Origin: Draconibacterium orientale | Lineage (GTDB): Bacteria > Bacteroidota > Bacteroidia > Bacteroidales > FEN-979 | DNA length: 43,265 nucleotides | Assembly (NCBI GenBank): GCA_020718225.1 | Contig: DYSO01000007.1 | Span: forward strand, 1 to 43,265 | Direction of reading: 5' to 3' | In this document: positions 7,578 through 16,500 of the stretch, one piece after another | How positions within the stretch are numbered: the first letter of the stretch is position 1 | Layout: every line of letters starts with the position of its first letter | Notes under the pieces: model-generated | Databases searched by the model: none | The model's input: only the letters and a program-made list of their open reading frames with translations | Told to the model about the DNA's origin: nothing | Program-made: the position numbers and the translations under genes

Positions 7578-8072
7578 ATGATGACTGAAAATCCAAAAAT
7601 CTCTTTCCGGACAGATGTCAGGGAAGAGGATGCAAAAACCGTCCGCGCAATTGTAACCTCTACCGGTTTTTTTTACGATTCTGAAATTCCCGTTGCTGTT
7701 GAACTTGTTGAAGAACGTCTGAGAATCGGGCTAAAAAGCGACTATTATTTCGTTTTTGCCGATGTTGACGGGAGAACCGTTGCATACACCTGCTTTGGAC
7801 CGATTGCAGGCGCAGAGGGAAGTTTTGACCTTTACTGGATCGTTACCCATAACGATTACCGGGGTAAGGGCATTGGGAAGTTACTGATCGGTGAAACTCA
7901 TAAAGCCATTCGGGCAATGGAGGGCAGACTGGTGATAGCAGAAACTTCGACGCTGGATAAATATACCCCCACGCGCCATTTTTACGACCAGATGGGTTAT
8001 ACCCTGGAGGCCAGGATTGACGATTTTTATAAAAAGGGCGACGGAAAAGTTTTTTTCGTAAAACGGTTCTAA
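7578..8072 (+). CDS. GNAT-family N-acetyltransferase
   Basis: A 164-residue single-domain GNAT acetyltransferase. The acetyl-CoA pyrophosphate-binding motif A reads YRGKGIG at residues 94-100, after the strand SFDLYWIVTH. A C-terminal HFYDQMGYT segment is also typical of the fold. Two ATG codons stand in tandem at 7578 and 7581; either may be used. It is the last gene of the kamA operon, so acetylation of a beta-lysine or peptide amine is the natural guess. Known beta-lysine acetyltransferases (AblB) are longer, near 270 residues, so this is not a clear AblB. Its stop codon overlaps a tiny hydrophobic ORF on the opposite strand. Confidence 0.88.
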   Translation: MMTENPKISFRTDVREEDAKTVRAIVTSTGFFYDSEIPVAVELVEERLRIGLKSDYYFVFADVDGRTVAYTCFGPIAGAEGSFDLYWIVTHNDYRGKGIGKLLIGETHKAIRAMEGRLVIAETSTLDKYTPTRHFYDQMGYTLEARIDDFYKKGDGKVFFVKRF

Positions 8073-8125
8073 TAAACCACAGCGCCTAAAAGAATCAGAA
8101 TGCATAAAATTTTAATTGTTTTCAT
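8069..8125 (-). CDS. possible 18-residue hydrophobic micropeptide
   Basis: The stop of the ABC ATPase gene overlaps the ATG of a short frame (TGATG) that encodes MKTIKILCILILLGAVVY and then stops with TAG. The peptide has a basic start and an uninterrupted hydrophobic stretch long enough for a short membrane span or signal-like segment. The overlap would allow translational coupling in the importer operon. Its 3' end overlaps the stop of the convergent GNAT gene by a few bases. A frame this short can arise by chance, so it is reported with low confidence. Confidence 0.25.
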   Translation of the reverse strand: MKTIKILCILILLGAVVY

Positions 8126-8937
8126 CAGACATATTGGTTTTTGAGTGTTTCTATCAACGACGGGGTCAGTTTTTCCTGTTTCCGGATATCTTCAAATTTA
8201 TTAAGAAAATCATCGGTTGTCAACTTTTGTCTCTCCTCTTCACAGATATCATCAATGATACGGCCATGGTGCATCATGAGGGTGCGGGTTCCCAGTTCGA
8301 TCGCTTGTTTCATTGAATGGGTCACCATGAGGGCAGTAAGTTTATGCCCGGTTACAAATTTTTGGGTCAGTCGGATCACCTGTGCTGCTGTTTTTGGATC
8401 GAGCGCTGCCGTATGCTCATCAAGCAACAGCACATCGGGGGTTTTCAATACGGCCATCAGGAGGGTAACGGCCTGCCGTTGTCCTCCCGAAAGGGTTTTC
8501 ATCACCGTATCCAGGCGGTTTTCTAATTGCATATCAAGCTGTGAGAGTTGGTCCCTGAAAAACGATTTTTGCTTTCCATTCAGGCTAATGACCGGATATC
8601 GTTTTTTTCCACGAAACCATGCCATTAAAAGATTTTCGGCAATGGTCATATCGGGTGCGGTCCCCATAAAAGGGTTCTGAAAAACCCTCGATACATATCT
8701 TGCCCGCTGATAATCCCTTTTCCGGGTCATCGTTTTCCCTCCAATCTCAATGGAGCCGCTATCGGGGAAAATAGCGCCGGCAATGACATTGAGCAGGGTT
8801 GATTTCCCTGAGCCGTTGGTCCCGATCACGGTTACAAATTCGTGTTCCCTGATCTCCAGGTTAATTTCACGAAGTGCATATACTTCATCAAGCGATCCGG
8901 AATTGAACTTTTTATTGACACCGACGATCCTGATCAT
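8125..8937 (-). CDS. ABC importer ATP-binding protein
   Basis: A 270-residue ABC ATPase with Walker A GTNGSGKST (39-47), Q-loop region VSRVFQNPF, signature LSGGQ (149-153), Walker B VLLLDEH (169-175) and the H-loop MVTHS. The Walker B segment has His after the catalytic Glu (DEHTAALDP), as often seen in the ATPases paired with COG4120-type permeases and COG2984-type binding proteins. Members of this importer group include tryptophan/tyrosine uptake systems. It begins 17 bases after the fused permease/binding-protein gene in the same operon. It acts at the cytoplasmic face of the inner membrane to power uptake. The ligand is unknown. Confidence 0.93.
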   Translation of the reverse strand: MIRIVGVNKKFNSGSLDEVYALREINLEIREHEFVTVIGTNGSGKSTLLNVIAGAIFPDSGSIEIGGKTMTRKRDYQRARYVSRVFQNPFMGTAPDMTIAENLLMAWFRGKKRYPVISLNGKQKSFFRDQLSQLDMQLENRLDTVMKTLSGGQRQAVTLLMAVLKTPDVLLLDEHTAALDPKTAAQVIRLTQKFVTGHKLTALMVTHSMKQAIELGTRTLMMHHGRIIDDICEEERQKLTTDDFLNKFEDIRKQEKLTPSLIETLKNQYV

Positions 8938-8954
8938 GGCTTTGTGGCTGAAAT

Positions 8955-10955
8955 TTATTTTTTCCCTTTTGAGAAACTGGAAGCGCTGTCGGACAATACC
9001 ATTTCCCGGTCTCCGTTCCCATGGTTTTCAGGAGGTAAAACGAGGGGGCGTTTGATTAATTTGCCGTGAATGAAGGTAGCGCTTGCGACATGGCGTATGG
9101 TATCCGGAAAACGGATACCCAATTGATCGGCCACATCATAATTAACTCCGAAGGTTATCAGTTTAAACTTTTCAAAAGGAATGTCAGCCGGATTTTCCCC
9201 TTTTAAAATCCGATCGACAAGATGTGCTGCCTGCATCCCGCTCACGTAGTATTCATAGCCATAGACCAAAAGAACCCCATCCTGTAACCGTTCCGCATCG
9301 TTACTGAATATGGGGATTTTCGCCTGACGCGAAATCTTCACTACCGACTCGAGTGAATTTAATATGGTAAGGTCGTTGATCAAAATAAAGGCGTCGATTT
9401 TTTTCGCTGCCAGGGATTGCGCGGCTTGTTGGACCTCGCTGGTACCGGCTACGGCAACCTCTTTCATGGTAAGCTGGGGAAAGAATGAAAGCGCAGTTAC
9501 AAATTCAGTCATGTTAACTTTGGTATTCAGGTAAGCAGGGTCATAGATGGTGCCGATGGTATGCTTCCCCGGGAACATCCGGGTATAAATTTTCAGGAGT
9601 TCACGGATGGGCGACATTCCATAAACACCGGTAACATTGGGGAGGTGGTTTGAGTCGCTGACCCCGGCCTGAATGGTGAACGGGTTTGCCACGGTAGCAA
9701 AAACAACCGGTATATCCCTGACTTTAGCGATGGCAGCCTGAGTTGATGCGGTAGAAACCGAAACCAGAATATCTACCTTTTCGGTCATCAGTTTATCAAC
9801 CATGGTACGGTTGGTTGGAATATCGCCTTCGGCATTTAATTCAATAATTCTACAGTTATCTCCGTTGCGGTATCCAAGTTTTTTCATCTCATCATAAAAA
9901 CCATTGCGCGTATTGGTCATTAATGAGCTCTGGTTGGCCAGTAGCAATCCGATCCTGGGTTTTTCATCCTCCGTTTTTGCGGGGGCAACGGATAAAAAAA
10001 GGATATACAGGGCCCCGGACAAAAGACCGATGAAAAGAAGCCATCGGGACAATTTTTTATTGCTTTGGATTAAGTTAAAAATCGGGCCCTCCCGGCCCTT
10101 GCCATAAGCATGGGACGCGATAATGGTCAGCAGGACAAACAGGGCAGTGAGGATTTTCAGGTCGTTCGGGTTCATGCCGATGTGAAGCGCCAATGCCACA
10201 GCTATACGAAAAATAACCGATCCGGCAACAACTCCCAAAACCATTACAAACATCGACCGGCTTCGAAAGACCGCCTCTCCGATTATTACCGAAGCAAGGC
10301 TGAATATGATCGATCCAATCCCCATGCCGATATCGGCGAAACCCTGATATTGTGCAACCAATGCGCCAGATACACCCACCAGGCCATTGGCCAAAGAAAT
10401 GCCGAAAATTTTATACCGGTCAACCGAAACCCCATGTGCGGCAATCATTACCGGATTATTTCCGGTAGTGCGCATGGTAAGTCCGAAATCGGTTTTTAAA
10501 AATAATGAAATCAATACCCAAACGATTATCATCACCAGGGCAAGCGCCATGGCTGTCCATAATTCCGCGTTTAACCCGGGGTTCAGGTTACTTAGAATGG
10601 AAAACACAGTTCTATTGCTGATCAGGGGAATGTTTGATTTTCCCATGATGTGCAGGTTAACCGAATAGAGTCCCGTCATCACAAGAATTCCGGCTAAAAG
10701 TCCTTCGATTTTAAAACGGGTATGGATAAACCCTGTGATAAAACCAGCCAACGATCCAACCAGGAAAGCAACCGGAAGAACGAGAAAAGGATTCCAACCA
10801 TCAACGATCAGGATGGATGCTACCGCTGCTCCGGTAGTAAAAGTTCCATCGATGGTAATATCGGGAAATGAATACAGTTTATAGGTAATAAAAGTGCCTA
10901 TTGCCATGAAGGCAAAAAGAAATCCCAGATTTATTGATCCAATCCAGAGTTCCAT
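8955..10955 (-). CDS. ABC importer permease fused to its substrate-binding protein
   Basis: A 666-residue fusion. Residues 1-285 are a polytopic permease with about eight to nine spans, containing FPDITIDGTFTTGAA and KTDFGLTMRTTGNNPVMI, hallmarks of the COG4120 permeases. Residues 304-323 are one more hydrophobic span. Residues 333-640 are an ABC_sub_bind (COG2984-like) periplasmic binding domain: IGLLLANQSSLM, VDILVSVSTASTQAA, IPVVFATVANPF, PIFSNDAERLQDGVLLVYGYEYY. In most organisms these are separate proteins. Here the binding domain is tethered to the membrane and held at 1:1 with the permease. Its ATG overlaps the stop of the STAS gene (TGATG), and the ATPase gene follows 17 bases later. 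Related systems import aromatic amino acids or other small ligands; the ligand here is unknown. Confidence 0.9.
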   Translation of the reverse strand: MELWIGSINLGFLFAFMAIGTFITYKLYSFPDITIDGTFTTGAAVASILIVDGWNPFLVLPVAFLVGSLAGFITGFIHTRFKIEGLLAGILVMTGLYSVNLHIMGKSNIPLISNRTVFSILSNLNPGLNAELWTAMALALVMIIVWVLISLFLKTDFGLTMRTTGNNPVMIAAHGVSVDRYKIFGISLANGLVGVSGALVAQYQGFADIGMGIGSIIFSLASVIIGEAVFRSRSMFVMVLGVVAGSVIFRIAVALALHIGMNPNDLKILTALFVLLTIIASHAYGKGREGPIFNLIQSNKKLSRWLLFIGLLSGALYILFLSVAPAKTEDEKPRIGLLLANQSSLMTNTRNGFYDEMKKLGYRNGDNCRIIELNAEGDIPTNRTMVDKLMTEKVDILVSVSTASTQAAIAKVRDIPVVFATVANPFTIQAGVSDSNHLPNVTGVYGMSPIRELLKIYTRMFPGKHTIGTIYDPAYLNTKVNMTEFVTALSFFPQLTMKEVAVAGTSEVQQAAQSLAAKKIDAFILINDLTILNSLESVVKISRQAKIPIFSNDAERLQDGVLLVYGYEYYVSGMQAAHLVDRILKGENPADIPFEKFKLITFGVNYDVADQLGIRFPDTIRHVASATFIHGKLIKRPLVLPPENHGNGDREMVLSDSASSFSKGKK

Positions 10956-12166
10956 CAGTTCTTTTCCAGGTCAATAATTCCGATATAGCCGTTCACCAGC
11001 CGTGATGCCGGTAAAAGGTGCACTACTTTCTGAATATTAAAATCTGTAACGATACGCATCAACTCCACTTCAAAATTCCTGATATCGTTACTCCATAATC
11101 CATTTTCGCAGATTGCTGCATGGAGGTGCATATTTCCATCGCCTGGAAAAAGGTGTTTCATATCGGAAGGCACATTGCGGATATTTTTAACGACAACGCC
11201 ACAGGCGATCATGGTTTTATTGAAATCATCTGTTTCAGGGGTAAAATTCATCCATCGATGAAAATGACCAGCATCGAAAATGGATTCTTTTTCCGGATTG
11301 TTTTCCGAAATGGGCGCTTTTTTAAGGTGCATCCATTGTACCCCCCCTGATTTGGCAAGAATAACAACGGCAAACAGGGGGGCCTCGGTCATCATTCCGG
11401 CAACTTCTGCCAGTTTTCCAAGATCCACTGGTTCCTGTGATGAGTCAAACCGGAGTACCCCTGAAAAGCTGCCTTGAATGCCCAATCCATAAAGAAAATT
11501 AAATGAATGGTCCGCCCCGGGCTGAAAAAAGGAGAAATCAACCCGGGAGCGTTCCACGGCGGGGTAAGAAAAAAAATGATGCCCGATAATCACTGTTTCA
11601 CCGTACAATGACTTAAAATCGTTATAAGCATCACCCAATGCGGCAAGGCCAAAACCAAAATGGATTTGGGAAGGCTTAACCACTCTATTATCGCACTGCT
11701 GATAAGCAGCCCGGGAAAGGTTTTCAGTACTTCCGATAATAAAATAGTGGCCATGGCTGTCCGACAACTTTTTCCATTCATACTGAGAACCGTCGTGTTC
11801 TGTTATGACACCGGCCTGGTCCATGGCATCCGTTTGGATGGATCGTTGCACCGCTTGATAATCGGGCAGTATTGTCAAAAAATGGTCCATTCCGCTCACC
11901 CTGAAAACTTCCCTGACCAACTCCGGAATGGCGACCAGGATCAATTCGCCGCCGATTGGCTTCAAAGATTTCCTTCCCTGAACAAGGACCCTCAGACCGG
12001 CGCTGCTCATATACGAAACATCTGAAAAATCAAGTATGATTATCCGGTCACCGGAAGCAGCATGCTGGTCGAACAAACCTTTCAATTCAGGGGCAGAGAT
12101 ACCGTCAATCCTTCCCTGAATTTCCAAAACAATACAATTATTCCATCTTTTTGACAGGATGTTCAT
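10955..12166 (-). CDS. STAS-domain protein with an unrecognised C-terminal region
   Basis: Residues 1-112 of this 403-residue protein form a STAS domain, the fold of anti-sigma-factor antagonists. The core motif is LDFSDVSYMSSAGLRVLVQG (residues 45-64). Ser55 aligns with the phosphorylated serine of SpoIIAA; the Asp that usually precedes it is Ser54 here. Residues 113-403 are not recognised. They include HYFIIGSTENLSRAA, FGFGLAALGDAYNDF and ETVIIGHHFFSYPAVE, show mixed alpha/beta character and have no membrane span. The gene starts 29 bases after the SpoIIE-phosphatase gene and overlaps the permease gene by one base. The phosphatase is the likely enzyme that dephosphorylates Ser55. No RsbW/SpoIIAB-type kinase is encoded nearby. 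Confidence 0.85.
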   Translation of the reverse strand: MNILSKRWNNCIVLEIQGRIDGISAPELKGLFDQHAASGDRIIILDFSDVSYMSSAGLRVLVQGRKSLKPIGGELILVAIPELVREVFRVSGMDHFLTILPDYQAVQRSIQTDAMDQAGVITEHDGSQYEWKKLSDSHGHYFIIGSTENLSRAAYQQCDNRVVKPSQIHFGFGLAALGDAYNDFKSLYGETVIIGHHFFSYPAVERSRVDFSFFQPGADHSFNFLYGLGIQGSFSGVLRFDSSQEPVDLGKLAEVAGMMTEAPLFAVVILAKSGGVQWMHLKKAPISENNPEKESIFDAGHFHRWMNFTPETDDFNKTMIACGVVVKNIRNVPSDMKHLFPGDGNMHLHAAICENGLWSNDIRNFEVELMRIVTDFNIQKVVHLLPASRLVNGYIGIIDLEKN

Positions 12167-12195
12167 GGAGGGTCATTTTGACCTGAAATTCAATT

Positions 12196-13374
12196 TTAGC
12201 CGTCAAACCGGATGGCAAGAAGTGTTATATCGTCAGATTGGGGGGCCCCGGACGAGAATTCATTTACAGAGGCTGCAATTCCCCTTACTACCTCTTCGAG
12301 CGAGTTTTTGGAATTTGCTACCAGAAAAGATTCGAGCCGTTCTTCACCATAGGGTTGGTTAACGGGATTAAAAGCTTCCGTGATCCCATCGGTAAATAAA
12401 ACAAGCTGTTCGCCGGGCAACAACCGGATGGTTTTTGAACCATAGCTGATTCCTTCCATACAACCAAGGATAGGCCCGCCTGTCATTTCCACTTTCCGGA
12501 TCCCATTTTGGGAGAGGATATACGGCGGATTATGGCCAGCGTTCACATATTCAATACTACCGGTTGTGGTATTGAGAATCCCGTAGAATACGGTAACGAA
12601 CATACATGAGACGCTTTCGTTGCAGAGAAGGTCATTGACATAATCCATGCACTCGGCTGCGGGAATGCCTTTCAAACCGGTAGCCCGGATCAGGGTCCGG
12701 CTTACCGCCATAAAAATTGCTGCGGGGACTCCTTTTCCTGAAACATCACCGATCACAAAACCAAGTCGGTCGTTATCGATCATGAAAAAATCATAAAAAT
12801 CGCCACCCACCTCTTTGGCAGCAACCATGGAGGCAAAAATATCAAAATCATGCCGGGTTGGAAAAGGAGGAAAGGTTTTGGGAAGGATAGCCTGCTGAAT
12901 TTCACGGGCCGTGTTCAGGTCCTGCTGAATGGATATCAACTGGTCATGCTCTTCAAGCGACCGGCGGATCTGATAAATTTCATCCACTGTCCGGTTGATG
13001 GTGATTTCGAGATCTTCGAAATTAACAGGTTTGGTCACAAAATCAAAGGCACCCCGGTTCATGGCAGTACGGATATTTTCCATATCGCCGTAAGCGGAAA
13101 CAATCACCGTTTTTAACCCGGGGTTTTTTAATTCTTTTAATCTGGTCAGCAGGGTCAAACCATCCATCTCAGGCATGTTGATATCCGACAGGATAACGCC
13201 AATAGTGGGATGTTCGATTAATTTGGCAAGCGCTTCCAAACCGTTGTGGGCGAAAATAAAATCATACACCCCGTCGCGTATCTGACGACGGAATTTCTGC
13301 CTCACCAGTGGTTCGAGATCCACTTCATCATCAACCACCATTATTTTTACACTGCTTAATACATTCCCATTCAT
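12196..13374 (-). CDS. response regulator with SpoIIE/RsbU-type PP2C phosphatase
   Basis: This 392-residue protein joins a receiver to a serine phosphatase. The receiver (residues 8-125) has Asp15/Asp16, the phospho-acceptor Asp64 in LSDINMPEMDG and Lys115 in FVTKP. A coiled-coil helix (125-160) ends in ARE-IQQAILP, the usual linker to SpoIIE domains. The PP2C domain (172-390) keeps the metal-binding Asp residues: VGGDFYD (Asp192), IGDVSGKG (Asp210), LFTDGITEA (Asp329) and SDDITLL (Asp381/382). It should dephosphorylate a STAS-domain phosphoserine under control of a sensor kinase, and the STAS gene is directly downstream. An exact -7 box lies about 40 bases before the ATG. It heads the importer operon. 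Confidence 0.95.
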   Translation of the reverse strand: MNGNVLSSVKIMVVDDEVDLEPLVRQKFRRQIRDGVYDFIFAHNGLEALAKLIEHPTIGVILSDINMPEMDGLTLLTRLKELKNPGLKTVIVSAYGDMENIRTAMNRGAFDFVTKPVNFEDLEITINRTVDEIYQIRRSLEEHDQLISIQQDLNTAREIQQAILPKTFPPFPTRHDFDIFASMVAAKEVGGDFYDFFMIDNDRLGFVIGDVSGKGVPAAIFMAVSRTLIRATGLKGIPAAECMDYVNDLLCNESVSCMFVTVFYGILNTTTGSIEYVNAGHNPPYILSQNGIRKVEMTGGPILGCMEGISYGSKTIRLLPGEQLVLFTDGITEAFNPVNQPYGEERLESFLVANSKNSLEEVVRGIAASVNEFSSGAPQSDDITLLAIRFDG

Positions 13375-13414
13375 AAATAGTCTCTTTAATAGCCCGGGTA
13401 AAATAATAAAAAAT

Positions 13415-13422
13415 CAAAAATA
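13415..13422 (-). promoter_or_regulatory. Bacteroidota -7 promoter box for the phosphatase-STAS-importer operon
   Basis: The minus strand reads TATTTTTG, an exact TAnnTTTG match, 40 bases upstream of the ATG at 13374. It lies in the 223-base divergent spacer shared with the nSTAND gene. Confidence 0.5.
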
Positions 13423-13562
13423 GAAAAAAATGATATATCCATTGTTATTAATGGACATCACTTGCTTTTATATGCAACCATAAAGGTAGATGATTTTTAA
13501 TTAGCCCCGGAGGATAAGTTGCGAAATAATATTTTTTTTGTCGATAATTGGAAAAAACATCC

Positions 13563-13570
13563 TATTTTCG
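13563..13570 (+). promoter_or_regulatory. possible -7 promoter box for the nSTAND gene cluster
   Basis: TATTTTCG has one mismatch to TAnnTTTG and ends 27 bases before the ATG at 13598. The spacing is plausible, but the match is imperfect. Confidence 0.35.
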
Positions 13571-13597
13571 ATTGTAATTAAATAGCAACAACCATCC

Positions 13598-16500
13598 ATG
13601 GCATCACAGCTGCTTCACACCAACCCTTTTCCCGGAATCCGAAGCTATGAAATTCAAGAAGATGCTTTGTTTTTCGGCAGGGAGCTTCAGGTAAAGGAAT
13701 TGATAGAAAAATTATCGGAAACCAGGTTTCTGGCCATCGTCGGATCATCCGGCTGTGGTAAATCTTCGCTGATCCGGGCCGGATTGATTCCCTCTCTGAA
13801 TAAAGAAAATAACGGGAGGTTTCACGGAAACTGGAAAGTGACCATATTCAAACCCGGCGACGACCCCCTTCGGAACCTGGTTCATGCTTTCATCGAAAAC
13901 CACGAAGAGGTTGAAAACACCATTGCTTCTTTTCGCCGGGGATTACTCAGAATCAGCGATCTGACGAAACATCCTGCAGACTCTTTCAATACAAATCATC
14001 TGATTGTTATTGACCAGTTTGAAGAACTATTTCGATATAAACGCACCCGTACAGGGCCCCCCGATACCGCCGATGCTGCCCTGTTTGTAGAACTTTTTCT
14101 CAGTTCTATCCGGCAAACCGAAGTCCCGGTTTATATTGCCTTGTCGATGCGGACTGATTTCCTGGACGATTGTACGGAATTCCGTGATTTAAGTGAAATG
14201 ATCAACCAGGGATATTACCTGGTTCCAAGGATGAACGCAGATGAACGGCGCCGCGCCATAACCGGTCCCATTCATGCCATGGGAAGCGAAATTTCAGAAG
14301 CATTGGTTGAATGTCTGCTTGAGGATGTGGGCGATGATCCCGATCACCTGCCCATCATGCAACATGCACTGATGCGTACCTGGGATTACTGGACCCTGAA
14401 TAAAATCGGCGACCAGCCCATCGGATTGGAACATTACCGGGCCATTGGCACCATGAGCGAAGCATTATCGGTCCACCTTGAGGAGATTTATGAAGCGTTG
14501 AAAGACCACCGGATTAAATATTATGCCGAAAAACTGTTTAAATCGCTGACCGATGTCAGCAAAGAAAGCCGTGGGACAAGACGCCCGACCCCACTCATTG
14601 AAATCTGTACCCTGACCGAAGCCAAAGAGGATGAAATCATAAAAGTGATCAATAGTTTCAGGGAACCCGGCCGGGCATTTTTAATGCCTTCGGCCCAGAC
14701 GCCCCTGAATTCAAACTCCATCATCGACATATCGCATGAAAGCATTATGCGCGTATGGGTCCGGTTGCGAAAATGGGTTGAAGAAGAAAGCCGTTCCGCC
14801 CAATTGTACCTGCGGCTTTCCAAAACCGCTGAATTGCATCAAATGGGAAAATCGGGCTTGTGGGTCAACCCGGAACTACAATTGGCGCTTCAATGGAAAG
14901 AACAAACCAAACCCAACGCCACCTGGGCTTTACGGTACGATCCGGCCTATGAACGGGCAATGGGTTTTCTGGAGTACAGTAAAAAACAAAACGAACTTGA
15001 ACTGGCTAAAAAAGAGAACCAGCAGAAAAAAAACCTTAAACGGGCAAGGAATTTTGCGATAATTTTAGGGATCGCTTCCGTTATCTCCATTCTTTTTCTG
15101 ATCATCTCACTCAACCTCCGCTTTAAAGCAGAGGCAAGCCGAAAAGAAGCAACCGAAAAAGAAAAATTGGCCATATTCGAAAGAAAACGAATGGAAGAAC
15201 AACGGAAAGAGGCCATCCTTCAAAAAAAGATTTCAGAACAACAACAACAAATTGCCGAACAACAGAAAATCATTACCGAACAACAACGACAATATGCTGT
15301 TAAACAACAATTGATCGCTCAGGAACAGACGGCTGTGGCCATTCAACAAAAACAAAAGGCCGACGTCTCAAGGCAGGAAGCTGTAGTTGCCAGAGATGAA
15401 GCACAACTGCAACGCAAAGAAGCCGTCACACAAAAACTGATTGCCGACAACGAACGGGTCAAAGCAGAAGAATCCGAAAAAAACACCCAGCGCCTTCGGT
15501 TACTCTCTATCTCACGCTCCATGTCAATCCAGGCAAACCAGATATTTACCACCCAGAAAGACGACCTCCCCCCACTCCTGGCGCTCCAGGCATGGCGTTT
15601 TAACCGGGAAAACGGTGGCATTGACGATGATCCCGACATCTATGCGGCATTGTCGAACATCGTTAATGATCAGATCATCCTGAGAGGACATACCGATGGT
15701 GTCCGCGCGATTGCCCTCTTTGCCGACGGAAAAAAAATGGCTTCCTGTAGCGATGACGGAAATGTACTTTTATGGGACATCGACAACACGAATGCTACCC
15801 CTGGAATCATGAAGATGCCAAAAACCGGGAAAGAAAATTTCCGTTCCCTGATCGTCACCACCGATGGCAGCCTTCTTATTGCCGGAACATTTTCCGGGAA
15901 ACTTTTTTTCTGGAGCCCCATCTCCCCTTCCACATTACCGGTTGTCATCCCCGTCCATTCATCTGCCATCAACAGCCTGGCCATTAACCCTGTTAACAAT
16001 CAATTCGCCAGCGGGAGTTCCAACGGTGTTGTCCTCCTCTGGAAGAATACCGGGAAAGGTTATCAACCCGTACCCGTCGATACCGTCGCTGCTAAGGTGA
16101 ATGCCCTGACTTTGACCAACAATGGAAAATTTCTCTTCTATGGTTGTTCCGACGGCCTGATAAAAGGCGTTGACCTCCGGATTCAAAACGGAAAACCTTT
16201 TCAGGTTATCGCAGGGAAACACCCGGTACTCTCCCTTGCATGCGGCAACGATGGTCAATTTCTTGCATGCGGATTCTCCAACGGATCAATCCGGATATGG
16301 AATACTGCAAACCTGAACACACCACCCGTCGAATTGATCGGGCGACATCTCTCGGGGGTAACTGCGCTTTCCTCCAGTCCTGATAATAACAACCTCGCTT
16401 CGTCCGGTTACGATTGGGCCCTGAAAATCAGCAATTTAAAATCACCGGAAGGAAAACCCATATCCATCGAAAAACATGACCTTTGGGTTTATGATATCTG

